A stretch of 64,000 nt of DNA. Source: Bradyrhizobium sp. ISRA464. GTDB taxonomy: Bacteria; Pseudomonadota; Alphaproteobacteria; Rhizobiales; Xanthobacteraceae. Below the pieces are notes generated by a model. That model had not been told where the DNA came from and ran no database searches. It saw only the letters and a program-made list of their open reading frames with translations. Below, piece by piece: positions 46,984 through 56,599 of this stretch; position 1 is the first letter of the stretch, and each line of letters opens with the position of its first letter. Where the stretch lies: NCBI RefSeq assembly GCF_029910095.1, contig NZ_CP094526.1:6200001-6264000 (forward strand), given 5' to 3'. The translations under genes and the position numbers were made by a program.

Positions 46984-47757
46984 GCGCGATACTTCTCAAG
47001 CTTGCTTTAGCTGCCCGAGCCTGGCTGGTTTTTGACATCCATCAAATAGGACCCCGACTTGCGGGAAGAAACTCCCCGGGTAACGCCCACCGAAATGCAT
47101 CTGCGGCGACAGCGAGCTAGCTACGTTCCCTGGTGACAAAAACCCGTCTATCGGTGGCGATAGCCCCGCTGGCCAACAAGGATTGGCGACAGAGAAGTCT
47201 CCCTAATCTCATGTTCGCGAGCAACTGAAAACCAACGCGTTGTCGCTCTTGAGGGCCCCTCAGCGGCCGCGATCGCATAGCCAGTGATCAGGTTGATGCG
47301 AGCCTACACGATGCCGCCGAGACTCGGTTCTTCAGTGCTCATAGCTGTGGCCGCGACCAGTGCCGGAAAGACCATCGACAATCCGCGGTAAGCAATCAAT
47401 CCGCCAACTGCTTCGCAGCCCACGTCACCACACGTCTCGCCCTGATCTACAGCGAACCAGTGCGATTCTCCTTCGATTCTCTTCCCACCAGAATCCTCAC
47501 ATCATTGCGCATTCGAGATTTTGATCTCGCTCAATCCGATTGCGCACCGGCCTGATAAGGTACCACGCGGGGGGATGAAGGCACGCTTAAAACGCATAGG
47601 ACACACCATTCATGATACACATTCTCCCGGCGTCGATCGGTCTGATCTTGGTCATTATCATCACATCCGCTCAGATGGCTGCACTGCCCCGGCCGATTCA
47701 GCGGAGACATCCAGCTAGCCTCGCCGGCTCGTCGCCGCCGTCCATTCTACGCCGCGT
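46984..47757. other. Non-coding stretch of about 770 bp
   Basis: No supported gene or repeat seen. Confidence 0.4.
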
Positions 47758-48081
47758 TTGACGTTCGTTGACCTGCAACATGGGTCGGTTGCGTCTTGCC
47801 ATCGCGGGCGAGACAGGCGATGCGGACCGCACTGCCCGGAAGATTGCTTGATCTTGTCAACCAGCAACGATGAACGGCACCGCGGAGCCGGTCGCCATCT
47901 CACTTGGGAACGCATCGAAACGGCGCCCTTTGATCGCGTGTTGGAGATTGCCGTGATCGAGGGGAACATCATTCACCGGCTGGTCTTCCCCTGCCGCCGC
48001 AGCTTCGGTGGCTGGATCAAGGTACAGACGGGAGAACGCGTCGCCGTGCAGCCCACCCATTGGCGCGTCTGGTGCGAATAG
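47758..48081 (+). CDS. Small conserved protein of unknown function
   Basis: The frame encodes up to 107 aa, but the convincing part is the last 65 residues: LTWERIETAPFDRVLEIAVI, then HRLVFPCRRSFGGWIKVQTG and PTHWRVWCE. This W-x-x-I-x-T-A-P-F-D-R ... GGWI ... THWR pattern recurs in small rhizobial proteins as I recall. The true start is probably near 47870 but no strong ribosome-binding site settles it. Confidence 0.6.
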   Translation: MTFVDLQHGSVASCHRGRDRRCGPHCPEDCLILSTSNDERHRGAGRHLTWERIETAPFDRVLEIAVIEGNIIHRLVFPCRRSFGGWIKVQTGERVAVQPTHWRVWCE

Positions 48082-48442
48082 CATCGGATGTCATCACCGC
48101 GGATCGGGACGCATCTGCTGGCTCGACTGCCACCCTTGAAGCCGCAATGCAATCGGCACGATCGCACCAGGCGAGTTCCGAGCACCGCGCTAATTTAGAT
48201 CGCTCGCCACGGCCTTGAAACACGAGTGGCGCAAGCCAAGGACAATTGAGAGCGGCGAGGTTCGCGGCACAATCCTCAGCTACCCCCGAGCCACCTGCAA
48301 CTTCTTCATTATCCCGCCAGTGAGAGCTTCACTCGAGAGTGTGCCGACCGCCCCCATTCGAAATTTCACGGTTGATCGGCTCGATGTACTCGGGCACCAC
48401 CCTCATCGTGTCTTGGCCGACTTTCTGGTTGCTCTCCTACAT

Positions 48443-48823
48443 TCAGTCGAGGTGGAATCGCTTTCGTCCCAATGCCACGATTTCCCGGTCGCTCGGCCGA
48501 TCGCACGACTCAACGTGCACGGTGAGGTCCGGCCGCGCCCTTATCAGAAAGTGCATAAGGTCGGTCTTCTCGGCACCTGGCCCAATGATGAGCAGATCAG
48601 TGCAGCCGCCGACAGCTTCGCCGACCCTGATGAAGAATGTGGGATCTTCATGGATGCAGCCAGGGCCGGTCGTATTCGCTTTGTGATGCAGCTGCTGGGA
48701 TGGCAAACGCGCACGCACGGCCGTTGCGCTGGCGCCTGTCATTCCGACAGAAAATATCTTGGCTATGAAGTGATCGATCCAGATGACTGAGTGCACATGC
48801 GTTCGAACTGTCATTCCGCTCAT
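48443..48823 (-). CDS. Translational-machinery-like (eRF1 domain-type) protein
   Basis: 126 aa from the ATG at 48821-48823, with GGAG seven bases upstream. Typical segments: HVHSVIWIDHFIAKIFSVGM, PSQQLHHKANTTGPGCIHED, GCTDLLIIGPGAEKTDLMHF and a final VESCDRPSDREIVALGRKRF. This is the family often annotated as translational machinery protein, related to the third domain of eRF1/Pelota. A longer plus-strand frame covers the same DNA (48215-48790) but has no family sequence. Physiological role unknown. Confidence 0.8.
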   Translation of the reverse strand: MSGMTVRTHVHSVIWIDHFIAKIFSVGMTGASATAVRARLPSQQLHHKANTTGPGCIHEDPTFFIRVGEAVGGCTDLLIIGPGAEKTDLMHFLIRARPDLTVHVESCDRPSDREIVALGRKRFHLD

Positions 48824-49436
48824 GAACTGGCTCCAATATCCCCTCTCGCGGTTTACTCCCTCAATCGGAGCACTGCCGCCGCAAGCCTTACTGCGGCTGA
48901 CGCACCGATTGCGGTTCCTGCGGCGACGACGGGACCTGAGCAACGCCGTAGATGTCTAACGCCTCGGCCACATCGTCGACACTCCGTGGCAAACAGCGCG
49001 CCCGTGACGACCACACGTCGGCAGCTAGGAATGCGAAGGCTCCGACGAGCTTTCCGGGTCGGCCTCATTGTCCGATCTGTGCTGCGGCAGAATGGCGGTT
49101 TGCATGAATCGCGAGCTATCGCGACCAGCAGGCCTGTGTTGACATGCACGAGACGCAGCCAGTCGATCACAACGCCGGAACCCGCAGATTGGGGTGACAT
49201 TGCGCGTGTAGTGGCTGCGCTCGACCGATTTTGCCACCGTAGAGTTCGCCTGCCCGAGCGATCGCCCATCGCATGGTCTGAATTGACGGCATCGTGGGGC
49301 ATCGTCCGAGCCGCCACCCATGACGCGCGGGAACGGGTCTCGATTTCTCAGCTCCACCGATTACTAATGCGACAGGCATCATGCCGGTTCTCCTTACTCG
49401 GCATCAGAGCATTGCAAGAAATACGCCGCGGCCGAG
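48824..49436. other. Stretch of about 600 bp without a supported gene
   Basis: Long overlapping frames occur on both strands because of high GC content, but neither has recognisable motifs. The USP promoter lies at its right end. Confidence 0.4.
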
Positions 49437-49450
49437 TTGATCTCGCTCAA
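49437..49450. promoter_or_regulatory. FixK2/FNR-type box upstream of the universal stress gene
   Basis: TTGATCTCGCTCAA fits the Bradyrhizobium FixK2 pattern TTG(A/C)-N6-(T/G)CAA exactly and the FNR pattern TTGAT-N4-ATCAA with one mismatch. It lies 95 bp before the ATG at 49546, which leaves room for a promoter. Confidence 0.65.
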
Positions 49451-49545
49451 ACGAAGTCGGCAAACGATTATGCGAAACGTCCAACTGTCCCCGCGAAGGC
49501 CAGGGTCTGACGGGCAACGCGTCCTTTCATGTTAGGAGAAGGGCA

Positions 49546-50382
49546 ATGTTCGGAACCATACTGGTCCACATTCCCACGGAACTTCCGGTGCGTCCTGCGC
49601 TGAACGGATCGATCTCCCTCGCCGTCAGCACGGGTGCCCATCTCGACGCTACGGCGATCGGATACGAGAGAACGATCATGCCCCTCATTGCGACCGGCGG
49701 CGCACCGGTCACCTCGATTTTCGAAGTCGAGCACGACCGGGCGCTGAAGCGAGCTGAGGCGGCGATTCGCGTCTTTGATCGGGAGGCGAGGAACGCCGGC
49801 ATCTCCTACGCGACCCGCGCGGTCAGTGCGGTCCCATCCGAGGCGCGCGCGCTCCTCTGCGCGAGCGCGCGCGTCCACGACGTGACTATCGTCACGCAGC
49901 CGCGGAGCGACCACGACAGCTATGATAACGTTATGCCAAGCGAGATCCTTTTTAGGGCCGGAGGTCCAGTCCTGTTCATGCCTTACGCCTTTCATAGCCC
50001 TTTTTCAGCCAAGCGAATCGGGATTTGCTGGGACAGCAGCCGGCTGGCAGCCCGCGCGGTGCACGATGCTATGCCGCTGCTGCGCAAAGCCGATGCTCTC
50101 ACCATCATCATGGTCACCGGCCGCGGCACTGTCTCGCCCGAAAGCTCCTGCGACCATCTGGTAACGCATCTGGCAAGGCTGGGCCTCGCGGCGAAGGTCA
50201 CCTCGGTCCTCCCGGTGCGCCGGTCGAAGCTCCAATCGATCCTCTCGCGCGCAATGGACGATAGCTTCGATCTCATAGTGATGAGCGCGTGCAGCTCCTC
50301 CTGGCTGCACGGAAAGCTCCTCGGCCGTATGAGGCGCGATCTGCTTCGGTCAATGACCGTCCCGACCTTAATGTCGCACTGA
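49546..50382 (+). CDS. Universal stress protein (UspA family)
   Basis: A 278-aa soluble protein starting MFGTILVHIPTELPVRPALN, preceded by GGAG (TTAGGAGAAGGGCAATG). It has two Usp-like halves: residues 1-145 and about 155-278. The second half carries the G-2x-G-9x-G(S/T)-like turn in DSFDLIVMSACSSSWLHGKL. Usp proteins help survival in low oxygen or stress. A FixK-type box lies upstream and hemerythrin and hemN genes follow, supporting a microaerobic role. Confidence 0.88.
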   Translation: MFGTILVHIPTELPVRPALNGSISLAVSTGAHLDATAIGYERTIMPLIATGGAPVTSIFEVEHDRALKRAEAAIRVFDREARNAGISYATRAVSAVPSEARALLCASARVHDVTIVTQPRSDHDSYDNVMPSEILFRAGGPVLFMPYAFHSPFSAKRIGICWDSSRLAARAVHDAMPLLRKADALTIIMVTGRGTVSPESSCDHLVTHLARLGLAAKVTSVLPVRRSKLQSILSRAMDDSFDLIVMSACSSSWLHGKLLGRMRRDLLRSMTVPTLMSH

Positions 50383-50814
50383 GCGAGGGATCATCCATGC
50401 GATTTTCCGCCATTCCCTCCTGCATGCTCCCAGCGCCAGCCAGATATGAGTCATCACGATCGAGGGCATCTGAAGCTAATGGCCGATGAGCGTCGGCGAA
50501 CCAAATCAGCGACGCCGTCGATCCGACGGGACGTACTCAGGTTTCCTCTTCGTCACGAGCGATTGATCGAGACCCATCGATCAGATGCTGCGATGCTGCC
50601 ATGCGGACCCAGGCGACGGGTCCTTTCCCAGATCAGCTCATCCAAGCAGCGTGTTGCATTAAGGAACGTTCGCTTGATCGGCAAGTCGACGGTTTTCCTG
50701 CTGCACCGCAATTGGCCTGAGCTGATCTGCGCGCGACGGAACGGCTGGTGAACTGCGGCCTCCTCTTTGCGACTTAGGCTGGCAGCGCCCGGTGGATCCC
50801 GGCTCGGATCGGGC

Positions 50815-50828
50815 TTGATCCAGCGCAA
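50815..50828. promoter_or_regulatory. FixK2-type box upstream of the hemerythrin gene
   Basis: TTGATCCAGCGCAA fits TTG(A/C)-N6-(T/G)CAA exactly; the right half departs from the stricter FNR site. It lies 63 bp before the ATG at 50892. Confidence 0.6.
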
Positions 50829-50891
50829 TTGGGCACAATCGCTTTCAGCTTACATTGTCTAAGTCGAAGGTTCTTGCCTGGGAGCACTACA

Positions 50892-51524
50892 ATGATCGTC
50901 GATCGTTTGCGTCGAGAGCATCGCAATATCGACCTGCTCCTCAACGCGCTTCAGCGCGAACTGGATATTTTTGAACGTGGGGATCGTCCCGACTATGAAG
51001 TTATTCGCGCGATTATCAGCTACTTCGAAGTCTACCCGGAACTGTACCATCACCCGCAGGAAGATTTGATCTTCGCCAAACTGAAGATCCGTGATCCGGA
51101 TGCGGCTGCAAGCCTCGGAGACATCACATGTGAGCATCACGAAGGCGCTGATCGTTTGCATCATCTCGCTGAAGCGATCGATGGCGTTCTCGCAGATCGA
51201 GAGATCCTTCGGCAAGATGTCGGCAACATTGTGCGCAATTTTATAATGCACGAGCGACATCACATGACGTGGGAAGAACGGGATCTCTTTCCCACCGCCC
51301 TCAAGGTGCTATCAGCTGAGGATTGGGCGGACGCTGCTTCCGCCCTCAACGATCATGGAGATCCGCTATTTAGTGAGGATGCCGAAGCGATTTCCGACGC
51401 GCTAAGAGCGCACATTCTGGAACTCGCGCAAGAGGCTGAAGCCGAACGACGCTCGGCCGCGCTTTCATCCGCGATGGCGGTGGTCGCACGCGGCGGCACC
51501 GAGGCAAACGGGCCGTTGCCTTGA
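50892..51524 (+). CDS. Hemerythrin-domain protein
   Basis: 210 aa from the ATG at 50892. A diiron hemerythrin four-helix bundle is shown by LRREHRNIDLLLNAL (first His), LYHHPQEDLIF (H-H-x3-E), CEHHEGADRLHHLAEA and FIMHERHHMTWEERDLFP (H-x3-H...E). The last 50 residues are an Ala/Arg-rich tail. Such proteins bind O2 or NO or protect iron enzymes. FixK-type control is suggested by the upstream box. Confidence 0.9.
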   Translation: MIVDRLRREHRNIDLLLNALQRELDIFERGDRPDYEVIRAIISYFEVYPELYHHPQEDLIFAKLKIRDPDAAASLGDITCEHHEGADRLHHLAEAIDGVLADREILRQDVGNIVRNFIMHERHHMTWEERDLFPTALKVLSAEDWADAASALNDHGDPLFSEDAEAISDALRAHILELAQEAEAERRSAALSSAMAVVARGGTEANGPLP

Positions 51525-52072
51525 CGGCGGGTCATCTTCGGCGATGTCAAGTAACTGCAAACCGGCGACTTCGGCGATTGTCGCAGAATGTGCATATTCG
51601 GGTCCCGCGCCGGACCACATCACACCAAGCCGGATGGGCATCGTTGCCTATAACCACACTGCATGCGCGAAGGCGCCTCCAAGTTCCTCACGACATGCCC
51701 GTTTATCGCCGGTTGGCAAACCTCGGCTGGATGGCGTGTCAAGACAGACGCCCACGACGTCGGCGAACGGACGAAGAGCGATCCCGGCGGATCGAGACGG
51801 CCTGCCTTGAACCGCTGTCACTTGCGGCTCGAGGCGATCCGACGCAGGCAACGGACAGGCCTCACCGAACATGCTGGGGGCGCGAACGGCTTTGGCCACT
51901 CTGCGCGATGACAGGCGCGAATGGGCCGCCACGAGAACTGCGGTACCTTGGTAGCACGCGCATATCGCTCGTACCTTGTCAGTTCATCCGCGAACTCATC
52001 TATGCGCCGTGTGGTCATCGCCTAGCCGATCCCGACTTGAGGATGGTTGCATGGGCACGCCGGGCAATTTTT
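51525..52072. other. Non-coding stretch between hemerythrin gene and hemN promoter
   Basis: About 550 bp; no gene with recognisable sequence. It ends in a T-run (ATTTTTTTGAGC) that merges into the FixK-type box of hemN. Confidence 0.45.
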
Positions 52073-52086
52073 TTGAGCAAGCGCAA
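52073..52086. promoter_or_regulatory. FixK2-type box upstream of hemN
   Basis: TTGAGCAAGCGCAA fits TTG(A/C)-N6-(T/G)CAA, ending 54 bp before the hemN ATG. hemN genes are known FixK2 targets in Bradyrhizobium, so the site is credible despite a weak left half-site. Confidence 0.65.
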
Positions 52087-52140
52087 TGATCGTCTGCCGC
52101 AAGTCCGATAGTCGCGCCGGAGAGAAAGAAAGGAAACCGA

Positions 52141-53493
52141 ATGCGACCGGATCTGGCAAACTCCTACGGGCAGGACCGGCTACCGCGCTACACCAGCTAT
52201 CCCACAGCTCCGCATTTCTCGTCGTCGATCAGGGAATCAGACTACCGCGTATGGCTCAAGTCGCTGCGGAGCCGGCAGTCGGCATCGATCTACCTGCACG
52301 TGCCCTTCTGTCGCTCGATGTGCCGGTACTGCGGGTGCCACACGTCTGTCATGAAGCGGAGCGAACCGATCGCGACCTATGCGGCAGGGCTGCGCACTGA
52401 GGCCCACCTCGTCGCAGAAGCCATCGGTCAGCAACTGTCGATCTCTCATGTCCATTTCGGGGGTGGCACTCCGACGATCATGATGCCCGAAACCTTCGCT
52501 GATCTCGTCGGCGCGCTACGCTATTCGTTCCTTGTGTTGCCTGGTGCCGAGATCGCGGTCGAGATCGATCCGCGGACGTTGACAGAGCCGATGGCGGAGG
52601 CGCTGGGCTATTGCGGGGTCAATCGAGCGAGCCTTGGCGTCCAGAGCTTCGATCCTTTGGTGCAGCGCGCCATCAATCGCCGGCAGAGCTTCGAACAGAC
52701 CGCAATTTCGGTCGAGTGGCTGCGCCGTGCCGGCGTGAACCGGATCAATTTCGACCTGTTATATGGCCTTCCCGTGCAGACCGTCGCGTCGTGCCGGAAC
52801 ACCGTAGCCAGGTGCCTCGAGCTGCGGCCGGCTCGATTTTCGGTTTTTGGCTATGGTCATGTTCCATCGTTCAAGAAACATCAGCGCAAGATCGACGAAG
52901 CCTCTTTGCCTGACAGCGTCGCACGGCACCTCCAAGCCGAGACAATCGCGGAAGTTCTGGTCGATGCCGGGTACGTACGCATTGGCCTCGATCACTTTGC
53001 CCTCCCGGACGACAAGCTGGCTCTGGCGAGGCGGCAAGGCACGCTGAGGAGGAACTTCCAGGGCTATACGGACGATTCAGCGGACGCTCTCATCGGTCTC
53101 GGCGCCAGTGCGATCGGTCGCCTGCCCCACGGATTTGTCCAGAACACCGTCGCGATACGCGAGTATCTCGCTCGTATCATCGACGATCGGCTCCCAACCG
53201 CCAAGGGTTACCTGCTCTCGAAGGACGATCGCTTGCGCGCCGAGATCATCGAAAGGATCATGTGCGACATGTCCGTCGATCTTTCTCAAATACTTCGCCT
53301 TCATGGCCAGGATCCGGAATCGGCCATCATCGACCGTTCTCGGCTCGACAGGCTTGTCGCGGACGGCGTCGTGATCATGGACGGTGACCGCCTTACCGTC
53401 AGCGACGGTGCACAGTTCCTTGTCAGAAGCGTCGCCTCGGCGTTCGACGCTCATCTTCCTCGTTCGGAAGCTCCCCACACTCGGGCGGTTTAA
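52141..53493 (+). CDS. hemN: HemN, oxygen-independent coproporphyrinogen III oxidase
   Basis: A 450-aa radical-SAM enzyme that converts coproporphyrinogen III to protoporphyrinogen IX without oxygen for heme synthesis. Start ATG at 52141 follows GAAAGAAAGGAAACCGA. The iron-sulfur motif C-x3-C-x2-C is in VPFCRSMCRYCGCH, preceded by RYTSYPTAPHF typical of HemN. Further landmarks are VHFGGGTPTIMMPE and GVNRASLGVQSFDPLVQRAI. The length equals bacterial HemN. It supplies heme under nodule conditions and has a FixK-type box upstream. Confidence 0.95.
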   Translation: MRPDLANSYGQDRLPRYTSYPTAPHFSSSIRESDYRVWLKSLRSRQSASIYLHVPFCRSMCRYCGCHTSVMKRSEPIATYAAGLRTEAHLVAEAIGQQLSISHVHFGGGTPTIMMPETFADLVGALRYSFLVLPGAEIAVEIDPRTLTEPMAEALGYCGVNRASLGVQSFDPLVQRAINRRQSFEQTAISVEWLRRAGVNRINFDLLYGLPVQTVASCRNTVARCLELRPARFSVFGYGHVPSFKKHQRKIDEASLPDSVARHLQAETIAEVLVDAGYVRIGLDHFALPDDKLALARRQGTLRRNFQGYTDDSADALIGLGASAIGRLPHGFVQNTVAIREYLARIIDDRLPTAKGYLLSKDDRLRAEIIERIMCDMSVDLSQILRLHGQDPESAIIDRSRLDRLVADGVVIMDGDRLTVSDGAQFLVRSVASAFDAHLPRSEAPHTRAV

Positions 53494-54334
53494 CTCGACT
53501 CGCCACCGTCCTGTCCAGAAGGACGACCGTCTCCAGACAGTCGCTGAAAGAGGCGCTCGGCGCACAAATTGATCGCACATCCAGCAGACCACTTCGTTCC
53601 GGCGCAGGACAATCGTATCTGTCGCAGAAGCAAGTGCCTGGCTCCTGCAGAGCCCACCCCGTTAAGGGGACCTTCGCGCTTCACTCACTCATTTCAAAGC
53701 AGATTCTGGACGAGCTCATGGTCCCCGGACGCACTTAAGGTGCGTCGAGCAACTCAACAAGCCTGTCAGCAAAAGAGCTCCGATTGCACCGATCCAGGCA
53801 CGGTCAGCCATGTCGACGCCCGCTGGTCGAGCGCACCGCGCCGCCAAAGAACGGTTTACGTCGCAAACCTTCGTATATGTTCCCAAACCCATTCTATATT
53901 GGCCGCATACCGCCGCGCAATTGAGCCACGTCTCAACTGCGTCTAGCCTACCGACTATCGGACCAGCGATTTTCCGGCGCCAAGCGGTCGTACAGTCGAG
54001 CTCGCTGATCCAATGTCCAATGCAGTCAAGTCGGTTGAACGATGAAGGCAACCTCCTTGGTGGATCTGACGCGAATGCTCTGCTCGTTCACTGTCACATT
54101 TTGTCCGGATGACAATGGGCCGGCTCGTGACGTGTCGTCGGCGTTCCCAAGGACGCGACAGCCATCCAAGGTTACGCGAAGGAGACACAGACTCCATTAC
54201 CGACTTTGTTGCACGCAAAGGCCGGGTTGACTTTCACGGGACGTTGTCCAAGTCGGCCAGACTGATCCGAGGCCCGATTTCGCTCAGCCATCGGGTTTTT
54301 CGCGACCACAGTTTACGGCGAATGCCCTCGCCGT
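53494..54334. other. Non-coding stretch after hemN
   Basis: About 840 bp; frames are short and overlapping with no family sequence. It lies upstream of the small RNA candidate. Confidence 0.4.
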
Positions 54335-54451
54335 AGTCGAGCCGTCGGTAGCCCTCCCTCTACCGATGGAAGTTGGCGCGATGTGTAACAGCGTCGCTCC
54401 TCCCGGGCTCACTTCCGCCCGGCCGCCGAACAGCGGCCGGGCGTTTTTTTT
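54335..54451 (+). ncRNA. Candidate small RNA with anti-Shine-Dalgarno loops
   Basis: A 7-bp hairpin (TCGGTAG / CTACCGA, 54345-54366) presents CCCTCCCT in its loop. About 20 bases on, a weak hairpin is followed by a free CTCCTCCCG. A perfect 11-bp terminator stem (54416-54443) with eight T closes it. CU-rich loops that mimic anti-Shine-Dalgarno sequences plus a strong terminator are the pattern of alpha-r14-type trans-acting sRNAs of rhizobia. No protein gene on this strand explains the terminator. The 5' end is a guess. Confidence 0.5.
54416..54451 (+). terminator. Strong Rho-independent terminator
   Basis: CGCCCGGCCGC and GCGGCCGGGCG pair perfectly around a 6-base loop and are followed by eight T. 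The orientation is forward, so it ends a plus-strand transcript, here taken to be the small RNA. Confidence 0.9.
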
Positions 54452-54700
54452 GCGAACGCGCCGAAATTCACGAGGTCGCGGTTCCGGAGCAGAGGGAGCC
54501 ACTTCTTTATCGGAATAAATCCCTTGAACCTCACGTTGCGTCAGGGCGTAGGACTCATACGCGCGCTTTTTCAAAGCAGGACGCCGGATGGGGATGCAAC
54601 GCAAGCCGAATAACAGACATGGTGCCATCAAGCGGCCCGATGGGAAGGCCGAATTGAACGTGTTTACTAGCGGATCGGTCAAATGCACACCGTTGTTGTG

Positions 54701-55426
54701 ATGAAGCACTGCGTTGTCATCACGACGTTGCTCGCTGTCACCGCAGCTCCGGTTTGCGCGGCAAAACTCAGCGGCCCGGCGCGCGTCATCGACGGCAATA
54801 CGATCGAGATCGAGCAAACCAAAATTCGGCTCTCGGGCATCGACGCGCCGGAAACAGATCAGATTTGCCTCGACGTCCATGGCCAGAAATGGGCCTGTGG
54901 CATAAAGGCCCGCGACGAACTTATCAAGCATTCGAATGGCCAACTCTGGGACTGTCATACCACAGGTGTCGACCAGTACGGCAGGTCACTCGGCAACTGC
55001 TTCATCGCAGGCGAAGACGTGAGCGCTTGGATGGTACGGTCGGGCTGGGCACTTTCATTGGGGCGATATACCCATAGCTACGATATTTATGAAGTTGTGG
55101 CGAGCAATGCCTATGCAGGCCTGTGGTCGGGGGCGTTCATCGCGCCTTGGGACTGGCGTCACCGCAACAAAGCGACGATCATCGTCGGCGCGAGCTCGGT
55201 ACCAACCAACGCTCAGGAACTGCTGCTCGGACCCGATTTGCTGTCGGACCCGCCCTCACCCGAATGCCTGATAAAGGGCACCGTGGACGGCAAGGGCAAG
55301 CGCGTTTATCACTTGCCCGGACAACTCAGTTACGGACAAATCAACATGACGAAGAAACCGGATGAGCGCTGGCTCTGCAGCGAAGCGGAGGCCGAGGCCA
55401 CTGGTTGGCGCAAAGCCGCGCGATAA
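54701..55426 (+). CDS. Thermonuclease (SNase) family protein, secreted
   Basis: About 241 aa from the ATG at 54701 (MKHCVVITTLLAVTAAPVCA, a signal peptide); an upstream in-frame ATG exists at 54683. The SNase fold follows: ARVIDGNTIEIEQTKIRLSG, IDAPETDQIC, VDQYGRSLGNCFIAGEDV, and WMVRSGWALSLGRYTHSYDI. The active-site Arg of IDAPE-type motifs and the later Glu/Arg pair are partly changed (KIRLSGIDAPE kept; YGRSLGNC kept), so activity is likely but not certain. A 70-residue C-terminal tail (KGKRVYHLPGQLSYG) is typical of Bradyrhizobium homologues. Confidence 0.85.
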   Translation: MKHCVVITTLLAVTAAPVCAAKLSGPARVIDGNTIEIEQTKIRLSGIDAPETDQICLDVHGQKWACGIKARDELIKHSNGQLWDCHTTGVDQYGRSLGNCFIAGEDVSAWMVRSGWALSLGRYTHSYDIYEVVASNAYAGLWSGAFIAPWDWRHRNKATIIVGASSVPTNAQELLLGPDLLSDPPSPECLIKGTVDGKGKRVYHLPGQLSYGQINMTKKPDERWLCSEAEAEATGWRKAAR

Positions 55427-55427
55427 G

Positions 55428-56180
55428 ATGACCCATATGCGTGCAGACCTCTCCCCAAATATGTCTCGTCCGATCGCGATCTCCCCTTCTCGTCGTTCCC
55501 TGATGCTGCTCGCAGCTTCGGCTGTCGGCTTGCTGCTTGGCAACAGCATTGTTGATGCGAAGGACGTAAAGGCGCCGCCAAAGCCGGATAACTTGCTTTC
55601 GCCGGACGCAGCCCTAAAGCGGCTCATGGAAGGTAATGCCCGCTATGTCCAGGGCGTATCGCGCCGCGACGATTTCAAGCACGAGCGCGAAGTATTGGTC
55701 GATGGGCAAAATCCCTATGCGGCGGTTCTGAGCTGCGCCGACTCTCGTATAGCACCTGAACTTGCCTTCGACAGCGGACTTGGCGATCTGTTCGTCTGCC
55801 GCCTCGCCGGCAATTTCGCCAACGACGACACCGTCGCCAGTATGGAATATGCGGTGGCCGTGCTGCATACGCCGCTGATCTTCGTACTCGGTCATGACCG
55901 TTGCGGCGCCGTCGACGCCGCGATCAACTCGCTCAAGGACAACAAGCCACCGCCGGGGCATATTTCGTCCCTCGTCACCGCTCTGAGGCCCGCGGTAGAG
56001 GCATCTCGCCACCAAAGCGGCGATGTGTTCGCCAATGCGATCCGGCAAAACGTGATCGATAACGTCAACAAGCTCAAAACGGCAACCCCCATCCTGAACG
56101 CGGCAGTTGATCAGAACAAGCTGAAGGTCTTAGGCGGCCTCTATCGGCTCGACACCGGCAGGGTCGATATGCTGAACTGA
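55428..56180 (+). CDS. Periplasmic beta-class carbonic anhydrase
   Basis: About 250 aa if started at the ATG at 55428, just after the nuclease stop; an ATG at 55461 is possible. A twin-arginine signal is likely (SPSRRSLMLLAASAVGLLLG). The zinc site is AVLSCADSRIAPE (Cys, Asp-Ser-Arg) and VLGHDRCGAVDAA (His-x2-Cys), diagnostic of beta-carbonic anhydrase. It converts CO2 and bicarbonate in the periplasm. Only 1 bp separates it from the nuclease gene, so they are probably co-transcribed. Confidence 0.92.
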   Translation: MTHMRADLSPNMSRPIAISPSRRSLMLLAASAVGLLLGNSIVDAKDVKAPPKPDNLLSPDAALKRLMEGNARYVQGVSRRDDFKHEREVLVDGQNPYAAVLSCADSRIAPELAFDSGLGDLFVCRLAGNFANDDTVASMEYAVAVLHTPLIFVLGHDRCGAVDAAINSLKDNKPPPGHISSLVTALRPAVEASRHQSGDVFANAIRQNVIDNVNKLKTATPILNAAVDQNKLKVLGGLYRLDTGRVDMLN

Positions 56181-56479
56181 CGCGGACATCGGACGTTGCT
56201 TCGCGCGACTGCGAACGACCACACTCAAAGATCACCCGCGCCACGCACAACGACCATTTGATTTGGCGCAGTGTTGCAGCCACATGAACAGATCTTTGAC
56301 CCTCTTGCGGCGAAGACAGGAGATATTCGAGTTCCGAGTTTTCGATCGAGGAGCCCTCGCCCGTTGCGGGCCTTACAAAATTGGGTGTGGCGATAGGCTC
56401 TTCTCGCCACAACCTAGGCCAACGCGCCGAACGTGGGCTGCGTCACACTTACAGTACAGCTTCAGGAGTAAGCTTTGAT

Positions 56480-56599
56480 ATGCGTGGGCTCTTAATCCTC
56501 CTCGTACTCTTGGTAGTGATGTTGGCAACGCGGGGCCAGTACCAAGATAGATTCGCGCCACGGCCGACGGCGTCAATACCTGCCGTCAATGCGCCCTAG
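56480..56599 (+). CDS. Tiny membrane protein
   Basis: A 39-aa product MRGLLILLVLLVVMLATRGQ plus a polar tail, with AGGAG about eleven bases upstream. A single membrane-spanning helix is clear. Such short hydrophobic ORFs are missed by annotation; expression is unproven. Confidence 0.4.
   Translation: MRGLLILLVLLVVMLATRGQYQDRFAPRPTASIPAVNAP

Noticed and set aside
48791..49510. 239-aa plus-strand frame
   Set aside because: High-GC open frame without motifs; overlaps other equally long frames on the opposite strand.
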